53,245 bases of DNA from Solirubrobacterales bacterium (GCA_012718975.1 JAAYBF010000040.1:1-53245); one strand, 5' to 3'; shown: positions 7,979-16,758, counted from the stretch's first letter. Notes: generated by a model from the sequence alone, not told the origin. A program made the numbers and translations.

Positions 7979-8953
7979 CTGCCCACGCACGCATCTCGCA
8001 CCACCGTCCTGGCGCTCGCCGCCGCCGTCGCCGCCGGGGCCGCGATGGCGCTCCAGACCTACGTCAACGGGCAGCTCGGGGCCAGCCTCGGGTCGCCGCT
8101 GGCGGCCGCGGTGGTCAACAACACCATCGCGGTCCTGCTGCTGACGGGCTTTGCGCTCGCGACCGGCGGGCTGGCGCGCGCGCTGCGCCGTCTGCGCGAC
8201 CCCGACCGTGGCGGGCGGCTGCGGCCCTGGCACCTGCTCGCGGGCGTCAACGGCGGCCTCTTCCTCGCGGCCGGCGCGGAGGCGGCGGTCACGATCGGCG
8301 TGGCGGTCTTCTCGGTCGCGCTGATCTTCGGCCAGCTCTTCGGCGGCCTGATCAGCGACCGCTTCGGAATCAGCCCGGCCGGCGTGCGGCCGGTGACCGC
8401 GCCGCGCCTGGTCGGGGTGGCGCTCGGGCTGGCGGCGGTGACGATCGCCGGCGCGGGCTCGGGCGGCGAGCTGCAGCCGTGGCTGATCGCGGCGACGATC
8501 GCGATCGGCGGCGCGACCGGGATCCAGCAGGCGGCGATGGGCCATGTCACCGCGGCGACCGGCGAGCCCGCGGTCGCGGCGAGCATCAACGCCTGCGCGG
8601 GCATCGCGGTCGTCGTCGCGATCGAGCTGGCGATCTCGGCCTCCGGCGGGCTGCCGGCGCTCGACCCGGGCGCGACCGCGCCGCCGGAGTGGCTCGGCGG
8701 CGTCCTGGCGGCGCTGATCCTGGCGACGATGGCGACCGTCGTCCGCCAGCTCGGCCTGCTGGTGCTGGCGCTCGCGCTGGTGACCGGCCAGGCAGCCGGG
8801 TCGCTGGCGGTCGACCTCGTCGCGCCGGTGGGCACGGCGGTCACCGCGGCGACCGTCGCCGGGGTGGTGCTGACGGTCGCGGCGATGGCAGTGACGGTGG
8901 CCGGCAGCCGCGCGCCGCGCCGGGCGCGCCCCGCTCAGACCGGCGCCGAGTAG
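7979..8953 (+). CDS. DMT-superfamily (DUF606/YdcZ-type) membrane transporter, probable CTG start
   Basis: About 324 aa with ten predicted membrane segments in two DUF606-like halves; the first half opens with AMALQTYVNGQLG, matching the conserved start of YdcZ-type proteins. Substrate unknown. The first in-frame ATG (8045) would cut the first membrane helix. CTG 7979 instead has GGAG (7968-7971) with a 7-nt spacer and a TACCCT -10-like hexamer at 7947-7952, and no ATG, GTG or TTG occurs between. I therefore place the start at CTG. The 3' end overlaps the convergent gene by 19 nt. Confidence 0.72.
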   Translation: MPTHASRTTVLALAAAVAAGAAMALQTYVNGQLGASLGSPLAAAVVNNTIAVLLLTGFALATGGLARALRRLRDPDRGGRLRPWHLLAGVNGGLFLAAGAEAAVTIGVAVFSVALIFGQLFGGLISDRFGISPAGVRPVTAPRLVGVALGLAAVTIAGAGSGGELQPWLIAATIAIGGATGIQQAAMGHVTAATGEPAVAASINACAGIAVVVAIELAISASGGLPALDPGATAPPEWLGGVLAALILATMATVVRQLGLLVLALALVTGQAAGSLAVDLVAPVGTAVTAATVAGVVLTVAAMAVTVAGSRAPRRARPAQTGAE

Positions 8954-10380
8954 TCGGCGTCGTCCCAGTCCCAGTCGAGCTGCTGGCCGGCCCCAGGCTC
9001 ACGCTCGACCGGATCGGTCCCCGGGCCGCTGACGCCGTACTCGCCGCCGGCCGCCTCGATCGTCTCGAGCTCCTCGGCCGGGTCGGCGCCGCGCTCGACG
9101 AGCGGCTCCGGCGCCGGCGGGCTCGCCGGCTGCTCGAGCAGCAGGTCGTCGGCGAGGGCGCGCAGGTCGGGCTCGAGGTAGCCGCACAGCACGTCGCGCA
9201 GCAGCGCGCGCAGGTGGCGCTCGGCCTCGTCGACGAGCAGCCGCGGCGAGTGCGAGCCGATCGCGTCCACGTAGTCCTCGCCCGGGGAGTCGCCCATCAC
9301 GAACCGCTCGAGCGCCTGGGCGAGCTCGACACGGCGCTGGACGCCGCGGCGCTCACCCTCCTCGGCGCAGAGCACCGCCACGCGCAGCCCGAGCCCGCCG
9401 CCGGCCGCGGCGCCGCCGGAGTCCAGCAGCGCCCGCAGTCCGAGCAGGTAGTCCGACAGCGCGTCGGCGCCGCGCGGGCGGCCGCAGCCCATCTCGAAGC
9501 GGGCGAGCGCCCAGGCGACCGCGCCCGCCGGGCGCGCCCGGTCGACGGCGGCGAGAAACTCGCGCAGGTCTGCGTCCTCGCCGTCGGCGAGCACCCACGG
9601 CTCGCCGCGCGCGACGCCGCCGGAGTCGATCTCGAACGCCTGCCAGAGGCCGTCTCCGGTCCGCCGCCAGCCGACGGCCGACAGCGCGACGCCGCCGGGC
9701 TTCCAGAGCCGCAGGCCGCACACCAGGCGCCGGAAGCGCTCGCGCGCCTCCGACAGCGGCGGGGCGGAGTCCGGGCTGATCTCGCGCGTCAGGGTGACCA
9801 GGACGTTGGGGTCGCGCCGCTCGGCCTCGGCGGCGCCGTCGGCGGGGTCGCCCCAGAGCGCCTGCTCGGGGGCGTCGGCGAGCTGGCCGCGGACGAGCTC
9901 GAGCCCGCCCCCGAGGTCGACGCGGTCGACGTCGAGCTCCAGGCCGTGGACGGCGGCGAGCACGGTCGCCGGCTGGCTGCGCTCGTAGAGGGTCCGCTCG
10001 ACCTCGCCGTAGACGCGCTCGAACCGCTCCTCCGGAAAGGAGAGGTCGGTCGCGTCCTCGTAGAGGCGCTCGAGCATCGCCTGCAGAGCCGGGTCGGCGT
10101 CGGCGCCGCGCAGGCCGTTGACGCGCAGGTAGGCGGCGGCACCGTCGCCGAGGGCGGCGCGCGCCGCCGGGCACGACGGCAGGCCGCGCAGCCGCACCCA
10201 CCGCTCCGCGATGAACCGGCCGGTCAGCGGGCGGTAGTTGTAGAGCGCGGGACCGCCGCGACGCGGGCTCTGCTCGAGGTCGAACTCGATCTCGGCGCCG
10301 CGGTCCTGATCCTCGCGCAGCAGCGCCGCGGCCTCGAGCGCGAAGGCGCGCAGGGCGTCGTGAAGGTGTCGGTTGCGCAC
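8935..10380 (-). CDS. Unrecognised 481-aa protein, possibly HEPN-like C-terminal part
   Basis: I do not recognise this protein firmly. It is acidic, soluble, without signal peptide or membrane segments. Residues about 300-400 have the pattern of ApeA-like HEPN domains (RFEMGCGRPRGADALSDYLL, then LRVAVLCAEEGERR and a later VMGDS), but the RNase motif RxxxxH is not evident. The C-terminal 70 residues are low-complexity and acidic, ending WDWDDADY. The start is GTG 10380; no clear Shine-Dalgarno. Neighbours (a transporter and an HxlR regulator) do not suggest a role. The reading frame has normal codon bias for this genome, so it is very likely a real gene. Confidence 0.6.
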   Translation of the reverse strand: MRNRHLHDALRAFALEAAALLREDQDRGAEIEFDLEQSPRRGGPALYNYRPLTGRFIAERWVRLRGLPSCPAARAALGDGAAAYLRVNGLRGADADPALQAMLERLYEDATDLSFPEERFERVYGEVERTLYERSQPATVLAAVHGLELDVDRVDLGGGLELVRGQLADAPEQALWGDPADGAAEAERRDPNVLVTLTREISPDSAPPLSEARERFRRLVCGLRLWKPGGVALSAVGWRRTGDGLWQAFEIDSGGVARGEPWVLADGEDADLREFLAAVDRARPAGAVAWALARFEMGCGRPRGADALSDYLLGLRALLDSGGAAAGGGLGLRVAVLCAEEGERRGVQRRVELAQALERFVMGDSPGEDYVDAIGSHSPRLLVDEAERHLRALLRDVLCGYLEPDLRALADDLLLEQPASPPAPEPLVERGADPAEELETIEAAGGEYGVSGPGTDPVEREPGAGQQLDWDWDDADYSAPV

Positions 10381-10443
10381 GCCGGAGACTTCAGCGGCGG
10401 GCGGCGAAACCCTGCTCGCGGATCGGCGGCTGCGACGCCTGGC

Positions 10444-10818
10444 CTAGGCGAGCGCGACGGCCGGCTGGACCGTCTCGGCGGGGTCGCCGCCGCAGGCGCC
10501 GCTGGCGCCGAGCCACTCGCGGCCGTAGCGCCGCATGTCCTCGATCAGCGGGACGAGCGCCTCACCCTTGGCGGTCAGCGAGTACTCGACCCGCGGCGGG
10601 ACCTCGGGGTAGGTGTGGCGTTCGACTATGCCCTCGTCCTCGAGCGCCCGCAGCCGCAGCGACAGCGTCCGCGGCGAGATGCCCGCCAGCGAGCGCTCGA
10701 GCTCGCAGAAGCGGGACCGCCCGTCGGCGAGGTCGCGGATCACCAGCAGCGTCCACTTGCCGCAGATGATCTCGGCGGTGGCGCAGACCGGACAGCTGGG
10801 GTCGGCGGAGGAAGCCAC
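10444..10818 (-). CDS. HxlR-family winged-helix transcriptional regulator
   Basis: A 124-aa MarR-superfamily HxlR protein. CPVCATAEIICGKWTLLVIRDL is at the N-terminus (shown here as the region near residues 8-29), followed by FCELERSLAGISPRTLSLRL (recognition helix) and RVEYSLTAKG (wing). HxlR proteins often sense redox or electrophiles through an N-terminal Cys, and here two Cys pairs lie within the first 20 residues. Start GTG 10818 was chosen because longer frames overlap the divergent peptidase gene. A TAAGCT hexamer is at 10834-10829 and a small inverted repeat lies just beyond, consistent with autoregulation. Confidence 0.85.
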   Translation of the reverse strand: MASSADPSCPVCATAEIICGKWTLLVIRDLADGRSRFCELERSLAGISPRTLSLRLRALEDEGIVERHTYPEVPPRVEYSLTAKGEALVPLIEDMRRYGREWLGASGACGGDPAETVQPAVALA

Positions 10819-10828
10819 GCTGAATCCC

Positions 10829-10857
10829 AGCTTAGCGCAATGCTTCACGAACTGAAG
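10829..10857 (-). promoter_or_regulatory. Candidate promoter and operator of the HxlR gene
   Basis: Reading the minus strand, a TAAGCT -10-like hexamer lies at 10834-10829, 10 nt before the GTG. CTTCA and TGAAG (10843-10847 and 10853-10857) form a 5-bp inverted repeat around CGAAC at the -35 position. Short symmetric sites in this position fit autoregulation by an HxlR dimer; the arms are short, so confidence is low. Confidence 0.35.
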
Positions 10858-10918
10858 TGTTGGCGAGCGGCCGGTTCGAGCGCGACCTCCACCGCCCCGA
10901 GCGAGTAGCCTCGCGCGG

Positions 10919-12589
10919 ATGAGGGTTCGTATCGCCACCATCGCCGCGGGGCTCGTCGCGGCGGTCGCCGCCCCGTCCGCCGTCGCCGCCGGCGACCCGG
11001 TCCTGCCGCTCGCCGAGGTGCGTCCGGGAATGGAGTGCCGCGCGCTGTCGGTGGTGCGCGCGACGACGCCGACCGAGTTCGATATCGAGGTGATCGACGT
11101 CGTCCGCGGCGACAGCCCCGCCTACGGAGCGCGGATCCTCTTCCGCGCCTCCGGACCGGCGATCGCGACCACCGGGATCGGCCAGGGCTTCTCCGGATCG
11201 CCGATCTACTGCCCCGACGGCCGCGGCGGCGAGGCCGTAATCGGCGCGATCTCCGAAGGGATCGGCCAGTGGGGCAACGACGTCGCGCTCGCGACCCCGA
11301 TCGAGCAGATCCTCGGCGTGCGGCCTCTCGCCCCGCCGACGGCGCGCAAGGCGACCGCGCTGCTGCGCTCGGCACGGCCGCTCGCCGCGCCGCTGACGAT
11401 CGCCGGCCTCTCCGCCCCGGTCCGCCGCGCCGCGCTCGCCGGGGCCGGCGCCGCCGGCTTCCCGCTGCTCGCCGCGCCCGCCGGCCCGGCCACCCCCTAC
11501 GCGCCCTACGACCCGCTGCCCGGCACCTCGATCGCCGCCGCGATGGCCACCGGCGACCTCACGCTCGCCGCGATCGGCACCGTCAGCTACCGCGACGGCG
11601 ACGCCATCTGGGCCTTCGGCCACGAGCTCGGCGCCGGCGGCCGCCGCTCCCTGCCGCTGCTCGACGCCTACGTGTACACGGTCATCGGCAACCCGCTCGG
11701 CAGCGTCGAGCTGACCACCTACAAGCTCGCCTCGGCCGGGCGGACGATCGGCACGCTCGACCGCGACGGCCTCTCCGCGATCGCCGGCCGGCTCGGCCCG
11801 GCACCGGCCGGGATCCCGGTGACGGTGCGGGCGCGCGACCGCGTCAGCGGCCGGCGGACGACGCTGCGCACCGAGGTCGCCGACGAGCGGTCGGTCGGCC
11901 TGGGCAGCCAGCTCGGCACGGTCGCCGGCTTCGCCGCCGCCGAGGCTACGGCGAGCGTGCTGCGCGCCGCTCCGCCGCGCCCGACGACGCGGCTCTGCGT
12001 CCGGGTCGCCGTCAAGCAGCGCAAGGCTCCGCTGCGCTTCTGCCAGCGCTACTTCGACTCCTTCGGGCCCTTCGACGACCTCTCGTCGGCGCTCGGGATG
12101 CTCACCGGCTACAAGTTCGGGCCGCTCGGCATCCGCTCGGTGGATGTCCGGCTGGCCGTCCGCCCGCGCGTCCGCGAGGCGTTCATCGTCGGCGTCCGGG
12201 CGCCGCGGCGGGTCACTCCCGGCGAGCGGATCCGCGTCGTGCTCACGCTGCGGCGCAGCCGCGCCGGCCTGACGCGCGTCGGCTTCCCGATGCGCGTGCC
12301 GCGCGGCCTGCGCCCGGGCCGGCGCGTGCTGTCGGTCCGCGGGCGCAACCCCGGCGGCGGCGGCCTGATCGAGTTCTTCGCGGCGCTGCTAGGCGGCGGA
12401 GGGCCGGGAGGCGGTGGCGGCCCGGCCCGCTCGGTCGGCGACCTGGCGCAGCGGTTCGCCACCTACGGCGAGCGCGAGGGCGTCAGCGCCACCTTCGCGC
12501 CGAAGGGACGCGGCCCCGTGGTCCACGGCGGCGGCGACCTGCTGATCCGCGGCCGCGGACAGGCCGCCGTGATCGTCGAGCGACGTTAG
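10919..12589 (+). CDS. Secreted SpoIVB/S55-like serine peptidase-domain protein
   Basis: A 556-aa protein with a Sec signal peptide (MRVRIATIAAGLVAAVAAPSAVAA). VRPGMECRALSVV, then GIGQGFSGSPIYC (candidate catalytic Ser92/Ser94), then DAIWAFGHEL (candidate His) match the peptidase S55-like family found in several environmental phyla, where the Gly-x-Ser-Gly-Ser-Pro loop precedes the FGH motif. The C-terminal half (residues about 350-556) is beta-rich with a Gly-rich loop and has no assignment. The ATG has TAGCCT (10906-10911) 7 nt upstream, the leaderless pattern. The gene ends in a 4-nt convergent overlap with pilT. Nothing nearby suggests sporulation. Confidence 0.75.
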   Translation: MRVRIATIAAGLVAAVAAPSAVAAGDPVLPLAEVRPGMECRALSVVRATTPTEFDIEVIDVVRGDSPAYGARILFRASGPAIATTGIGQGFSGSPIYCPDGRGGEAVIGAISEGIGQWGNDVALATPIEQILGVRPLAPPTARKATALLRSARPLAAPLTIAGLSAPVRRAALAGAGAAGFPLLAAPAGPATPYAPYDPLPGTSIAAAMATGDLTLAAIGTVSYRDGDAIWAFGHELGAGGRRSLPLLDAYVYTVIGNPLGSVELTTYKLASAGRTIGTLDRDGLSAIAGRLGPAPAGIPVTVRARDRVSGRRTTLRTEVADERSVGLGSQLGTVAGFAAAEATASVLRAAPPRPTTRLCVRVAVKQRKAPLRFCQRYFDSFGPFDDLSSALGMLTGYKFGPLGIRSVDVRLAVRPRVREAFIVGVRAPRRVTPGERIRVVLTLRRSRAGLTRVGFPMRVPRGLRPGRRVLSVRGRNPGGGGLIEFFAALLGGGGPGGGGGPARSVGDLAQRFATYGEREGVSATFAPKGRGPVVHGGGDLLIRGRGQAAVIVERR

Positions 12590-13704
12590 CCGCCGGCGGC
12601 CGTGAAGGCCTGCTCGACCGAGGTCGAGCGCTGGCCGCCGGAGGAGACCAGCAGCTTGAAGTCGTGCGGTTGGGTCGCCGCCTTGAGCGCGTCCTCCATC
12701 GCCACGCGCCCCTCCTGGACGTGCGCGAGCAGCGCCTGGTCGAAGGTCTGCATCCCGTAGTAGGAGCCCTCGGCGATCACCTCGGGCAGCTTGCCGGTCT
12801 CGTCGGGGTCGAGGATCATGTCGCGCACGCGCCCGGTCATCCGCAGGATCTCGCAGGTCGCTACCCGGCCGTTGCCGTCGGGGGTCGGGACCAGTCGCTG
12901 GGAGATGATCCCCTTCAGCGTGCCGGCGACCATCGCGCGCGCCTGGCGCTGCTCGGCCTCGGGGAAGAAGTCGATGATCCGGTTGACCGTCTCGGCGGCG
13001 TCGACGGTGTGCAGCGTCGAGAGCACGAGGTGGCCGGTCTCGGCGGCCGACAGCGCGGTGCGGACGGTCTCCTCGTCGCGCATCTCGCCGATCAGGATCA
13101 CGTCGGGGTCCTGGCGCAGCACCCGCCGCAGCGCCCGCTTGAACGAGCCGGTGTCCTCGCCGACCTCGCGCTGGTTGACGATCGAGCGCTTGTCGGGATG
13201 GAGGAACTCGACCGGGTCCTCGATCGTGACGATGTGCTTGGCCGACGTCGAGTTGATCTGGTCGATGATCGCCGCCAGCGTGGTGGACTTGCCCGAGCCG
13301 GTCGTCCCGGTCAGCAGGATGATCCCGCGCTCCTCGTCTGCGAGCTGATGGACGGCGGGCGGGAGCATCAGCTCGTCGATCGTCTTGATCTGGATCGGGA
13401 TCGCCCGGCAGACGATCGACACCGAGCCGCGCTGGCGGAACGCGTTGACGCGAAAGCGCGCCACGCCGGGGATCGCATAGGAGAAGTCGACCTCGCTCTC
13501 GGCGCGGAACTCCTCGAGCTTGCGCTCGTCGGTGAGCATCCGCAGGACGAGGTCCTCCATCACCTGCGGGGTCAGCGGCTCCTCGTCGGGCAGCGGCTCC
13601 AGCCGCCCGTAGCGGCGGATCGTCGGCGGCGAGGGGACCTTCAGGTGAAGGTCGGACCCCTCCTGCTCGACGAGCCTGCGCAGCGCCTGGTCGAGGTCGA
13701 ACAC
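12586..13704 (-). CDS. pilT: Type IV pilus retraction ATPase PilT
   Basis: A 372-aa secretion/pilus ATPase. The N-terminal PAS-like domain (SDLHLKVPSPPTIRRYG) is followed by Walker A GTTGSGKST, Asp box TIEDPVEFLH, Walker B VILIGEMRD and His box GHLVLSTLHT. The C-terminal YYGMQTFDQALLAHV is typical of PilT rather than PilB. It powers pilus disassembly for twitching motility. The start is GTG 13704 (VFDLDQAL). No other pilus gene is in the window, so the assembly genes lie elsewhere. Confidence 0.92.
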   Translation of the reverse strand: MFDLDQALRRLVEQEGSDLHLKVPSPPTIRRYGRLEPLPDEEPLTPQVMEDLVLRMLTDERKLEEFRAESEVDFSYAIPGVARFRVNAFRQRGSVSIVCRAIPIQIKTIDELMLPPAVHQLADEERGIILLTGTTGSGKSTTLAAIIDQINSTSAKHIVTIEDPVEFLHPDKRSIVNQREVGEDTGSFKRALRRVLRQDPDVILIGEMRDEETVRTALSAAETGHLVLSTLHTVDAAETVNRIIDFFPEAEQRQARAMVAGTLKGIISQRLVPTPDGNGRVATCEILRMTGRVRDMILDPDETGKLPEVIAEGSYYGMQTFDQALLAHVQEGRVAMEDALKAATQPHDFKLLVSSGGQRSTSVEQAFTAAGG

Positions 13705-13756
13705 CCCATCCCAATCGGCCGTGCGGCCCGGGTCCTTTAGCGCGCGGCGGCCAGGC

Positions 13757-15289
13757 TCAGTCGACGAAGTCCTGCATCTCGAGCGGCTCGAGCTCGAACC
13801 GCGGCGGCCGGTAGAACGTCGGCGGGGCGTCCAGCTCGGCGAGCATCCGCTCGCGCATCCGGCGCACGACGGCGGGATGGTCGCGCGCGACGTCGCGCCG
13901 CTCGCCGGGATCGGCCTGGATGTCGTAGAGCTGGCGGCCGCGCATCCGGTTGTCGGAGACCAGCGCCCAGCGGTCGTCGCGGACGAAGAAGTCGTTGGCG
14001 TAGCCGCCGTAGACGAAGTCGCGCGCGGGCATCCGCCCGCCGCCGCGGACCAGCGGCGTCAGGTCGGCCCCCTCGAAGCGGGCGGGCGGGCGCAGGCCGG
14101 CGAGCGCCATCAGCGTCGGCGGGATGTCCTGGGTTTGCGCGAACCAGTCGCTGGCCTGTCCGGCGCGGCCGTCGGGGGTGCGGACGATCAGCGGCACGTG
14201 GATCAGCTCGGGGTTGAGCAGCCAGGCCGACTTGCCGACCCAGTCGCGCTCGCCGACGTAGATGCCGTGGTCGCTGACCAGCGCGACGGTCGTGGTCTCG
14301 GCGAGGCCGAGCGCCTCGAGCTCGGTCAACAGCCTGCCGACCTGGGCGTCGACGAGCGTCACGGCGGCCTTGTAGGTGGCGGCGAGCCGCTCGAGCTCGG
14401 TCGCGGTGAGGCGGTCGGCGGTGCCGTAGGCGATGTCGCCGATGAACGTCTCGTCCGGGTCGCCGTACATCTCCCAGTAGCGGCGCGGGATCGCCCACGG
14501 CTCGTGCGGGTCGAAGCCGTCGACGACCATCATGAAGGGCTTGCGCGCGATGCCGAGCCGGCGACGCGGGTTGACGTTGCGCAGCGCCGTGATCGCCGCG
14601 TCGAAGACGCGCGCGGTGCCGGTCTCCGACTCGCGGATGTCGAGGCCGTCGGAACCGCCGTTCTGCTCGAGGAAGCCGTGCATGCCGGCGATCTCGTGGT
14701 CCCACTTGAGCATGTGGGCGGGCAGGACCCGGCGGGCGTCGGCGTCGGAGCCGGTCGGCGCCCGGCGCGCGCTGGCGACATGGCCGGGCACCGAGACGAC
14801 GGTGTCGACGGTGCGGCGGAACGGCCGCAGCGCGCCGGAGAAGCCGATGAACGGGTTGTCGGTGACGTAGGTGGTGTAGTAGCCGGCGTCGCGGAACTCG
14901 TCGATCAGGGTGCGGGTGCCGGGCATGATCGGCGACCAGCCCGGGGATCGGCCAAGCCCGCTCCAGGGCCGCCAGTCGCGGAACGGGAAGACCCGCCGGC
15001 CGGTGAGGATCGTGCGGCGCATCGGCATCGTCGGCATCGCCTCGGGATAGACCCGCGTGAAGCGGGTCCCGCCGGCGGCGAGCGCGTCGATGTTGGGCGT
15101 GCGGACGGCGGTCGGCCCGTAGGCGCCGACGTGGTCGGGGCGCAACGAGTCGATCACGATCAGCAGGACGTTGTGATCGTTGCTGGCGTCGGCGGCTCCG
15201 ACGCGCATCCCCGCGCCGAGGGCCACCGCACCCGCCGCGCCCGCGCCCGCGGCGAGCAGCCGCCTGCGCGTGAGCTTCCCGCCGCTCAC
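13757..15289 (-). CDS. Tat-exported sulfatase-fold hydrolase with Thr at the nucleophile position
   Basis: A 510-aa alkaline-phosphatase/sulfatase-superfamily enzyme. The N-terminus has a twin-arginine signal (LTRRRLLAAGAGAAG). Metal-binding motifs VLLIVIDSLRPDH and VSDHGIYVGE are intact. The sulfatase signature CxPxR reads TMPMRRTILTG here (Thr87, Pro89, Arg91), so the residue normally converted to formylglycine (Cys or Ser) is Thr. A Thr nucleophile is used by phosphodiesterases and phosphotransferases of this superfamily, so a phosphoester substrate is more likely than a sulfate ester. Start GTG 15289 has GGAG 7 nt upstream. Confidence 0.85.
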   Translation of the reverse strand: MSGGKLTRRRLLAAGAGAAGAVALGAGMRVGAADASNDHNVLLIVIDSLRPDHVGAYGPTAVRTPNIDALAAGGTRFTRVYPEAMPTMPMRRTILTGRRVFPFRDWRPWSGLGRSPGWSPIMPGTRTLIDEFRDAGYYTTYVTDNPFIGFSGALRPFRRTVDTVVSVPGHVASARRAPTGSDADARRVLPAHMLKWDHEIAGMHGFLEQNGGSDGLDIRESETGTARVFDAAITALRNVNPRRRLGIARKPFMMVVDGFDPHEPWAIPRRYWEMYGDPDETFIGDIAYGTADRLTATELERLAATYKAAVTLVDAQVGRLLTELEALGLAETTTVALVSDHGIYVGERDWVGKSAWLLNPELIHVPLIVRTPDGRAGQASDWFAQTQDIPPTLMALAGLRPPARFEGADLTPLVRGGGRMPARDFVYGGYANDFFVRDDRWALVSDNRMRGRQLYDIQADPGERRDVARDHPAVVRRMRERMLAELDAPPTFYRPPRFELEPLEMQDFVD

Positions 15290-15359
15290 CTAGCCGCTCC
15301 GCTGACCCGCGCCGCCATCACGTCAGCCAAGACCCCCGACGGCCCCCAAAGTCGCGCTC

Positions 15360-15462
15360 CTGAGGCGCGGAGAGCGAGCCTGCCAAGGAAGCAGGCCGCG
15401 ATGCGTGCCTCGTGCACGTGAGCGGCCGATGACGCCGGCAGGCGACGCTATCCGCGCCTCAG
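15360..15462. repeat. Nested stem-loop element, copy 2 (3' of rpoD)
   Basis: The same architecture as 3430-3541: a 12-bp basal helix CTGAGGCGCGGA/TCCGCGCCTCAG (15360-15371 with 15451-15462), AGCG/CGCT (15373-15376 with 15446-15449), GCCTGCC/GGCAGGC (15378-15384 with 15437-15443), the conserved 9x9 loop AAGGAAGCA/GATGACGCC, GGCCGC/GCGGCC (15394-15399 with 15422-15427) and CGTGC/GCACG (15404-15408 with 15414-15418). Three helices differ from copy 1 by paired changes that keep pairing. It ends 4 nt from the rpoD stop codon. Confidence 0.7.
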
Positions 15463-15466
15463 CGCC

Positions 15467-16567
15467 TCAGGCGACGTCGCGGAGCTTCTGGGCCTCTGCG
15501 AGCGACTGCAGCTTCTTCAGCGACTGGTTCTCGATCTGGCGGATGCGCTCGCGCGTGACGTTGAAGGTCCGGCCGACCTCGTCGAGGGTGCGCGGGTGCT
15601 CGCCGCCGAGGCCGTAGCGCAACTCGAGGACGCGCCGCTCGCGGTAGCTGAGGTTCTCGAGCGCGTCCTTGAGGGCTTCCTTGGTGAGGATCTCGGCGGC
15701 GCGCTCGTAGGGCGACTCGGCCCGCTCGTCGGCGATGAACTGGCCGAACTCGGACTCCTCCTCGTCGCCGACCGGCTTCTCGAGCGATACCGGCGCCTGA
15801 GCGGAGCGCTTGATCGAGTCGACCTCCTCCGGGTCGATGCCGGTGACCTCGGCGATCTCCTCGGGGGTGGGCTCGCGCCCGAGCTCGGTGACGAGCTTGC
15901 GCTCGGCGCGGCCGATCTTGTTGAGCTTCTCGACGACGTGGACCGGGATGCGGATCGTGCGCGCCTTGTCGGCGAGCGCGCGGGCGATCGCCTGGCGGAT
16001 CCACCAGGTCGCATAGGTGGAGAACTTGAAGCCCTTGCGGTAGTCGAACTTCTCGGCGGCGCGGACGAGGCCGAGCGTGCCCTCCTGGATCAGGTCGAGG
16101 AAGGGCAGGCCCTGGTTGCGGTAGTTCTTGGCGATCGAGACGACCAGGCGGAGGTTGGACTCGACCATCTTCTGCTTGGCGTCGAGGTCGCCGCGCTCGA
16201 TCCGCTTGGCGAGGTCGACCTCCTCCTGGGCGGTGAGCAGCCGGACCTTGCCGATGTCCTTGAGGAACAGCTGGAGGCTGTCGGTGGTCATGTCCGGCTT
16301 GAGGTCGATCGTCGCCTTCTTGCGACGGCCGCGCTTGTCCGGAGCGCGCTCGACCTGCTGGGCTGCGGCCAGCGCCGGGTCGATCTCCTCGACCAGCTCG
16401 ATCTCCGACTTCTCGATGAAGCCGTGGAGGTCCTCGATGTCACTCTCGTCGAGGTCGACCTCCTGGAGGGCGGTCGCGACCTCGGCGTAGGTCAGGACGC
16501 CGACCTGCCGCCCCTTCGTGATGAGCAGCTTTACCTCTTCGAGCTCCTGGAGTTCCCCAACCGACAT
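15467..16567 (-). CDS. rpoD: Primary RNA polymerase sigma factor (RpoD/SigA)
   Basis: A 366-aa housekeeping sigma factor. It has a region 1.1-like N-terminus ([15 protein letters not shown]), region 2 with [20 protein letters not shown] and [20 protein letters not shown], region 3 ([15 protein letters not shown]) and region 4 ending [17 protein letters not shown]. Regions 1.2 to 4.2 are complete. Start ATG 16567. A good promoter (TTGACT-16 nt-TATGCT) lies at 16659-16632, giving a 5' leader of about 60 nt. The gene is followed within 5 nt by the nested stem-loop element. Confidence 0.96.
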   Translation of the reverse strand: MSVGELQELEEVKLLITKGRQVGVLTYAEVATALQEVDLDESDIEDLHGFIEKSEIELVEEIDPALAAAQQVERAPDKRGRRKKATIDLKPDMTTDSLQLFLKDIGKVRLLTAQEEVDLAKRIERGDLDAKQKMVESNLRLVVSIAKNYRNQGLPFLDLIQEGTLGLVRAAEKFDYRKGFKFSTYATWWIRQAIARALADKARTIRIPVHVVEKLNKIGRAERKLVTELGREPTPEEIAEVTGIDPEEVDSIKRSAQAPVSLEKPVGDEEESEFGQFIADERAESPYERAAEILTKEALKDALENLSYRERRVLELRYGLGGEHPRTLDEVGRTFNVTRERIRQIENQSLKKLQSLAEAQKLRDVA

Positions 16568-16631
16568 GCAGTATCAACACCCTTGTCGCGGGCCCGCGGT
16601 CGCGCGTCGGGCCATTCAACAGACGTCCGCA

Positions 16632-16659
16632 AGCATAGCGGCGCGCCCGTGGGAGTCAA
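16632..16659 (-). promoter_or_regulatory. Sigma-70-type promoter of rpoD
   Basis: On the minus strand TTGACT (16659-16654) and TATGCT (16637-16632) are separated by 16 nt, close to the housekeeping consensus. It lies 65-92 bp upstream of the rpoD ATG. The surrounding leader shows no obvious riboswitch. Confidence 0.65.
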
Positions 16660-16758
16660 AAACTCGCGAGCGCGCCCTCGCGAGCGCTCCCCGCGCGCCT
16701 GCCAGCCCCCCTACTACTCCACGCCCCCGGGATCGATACACCCCCGGGGCGGGAAAGC

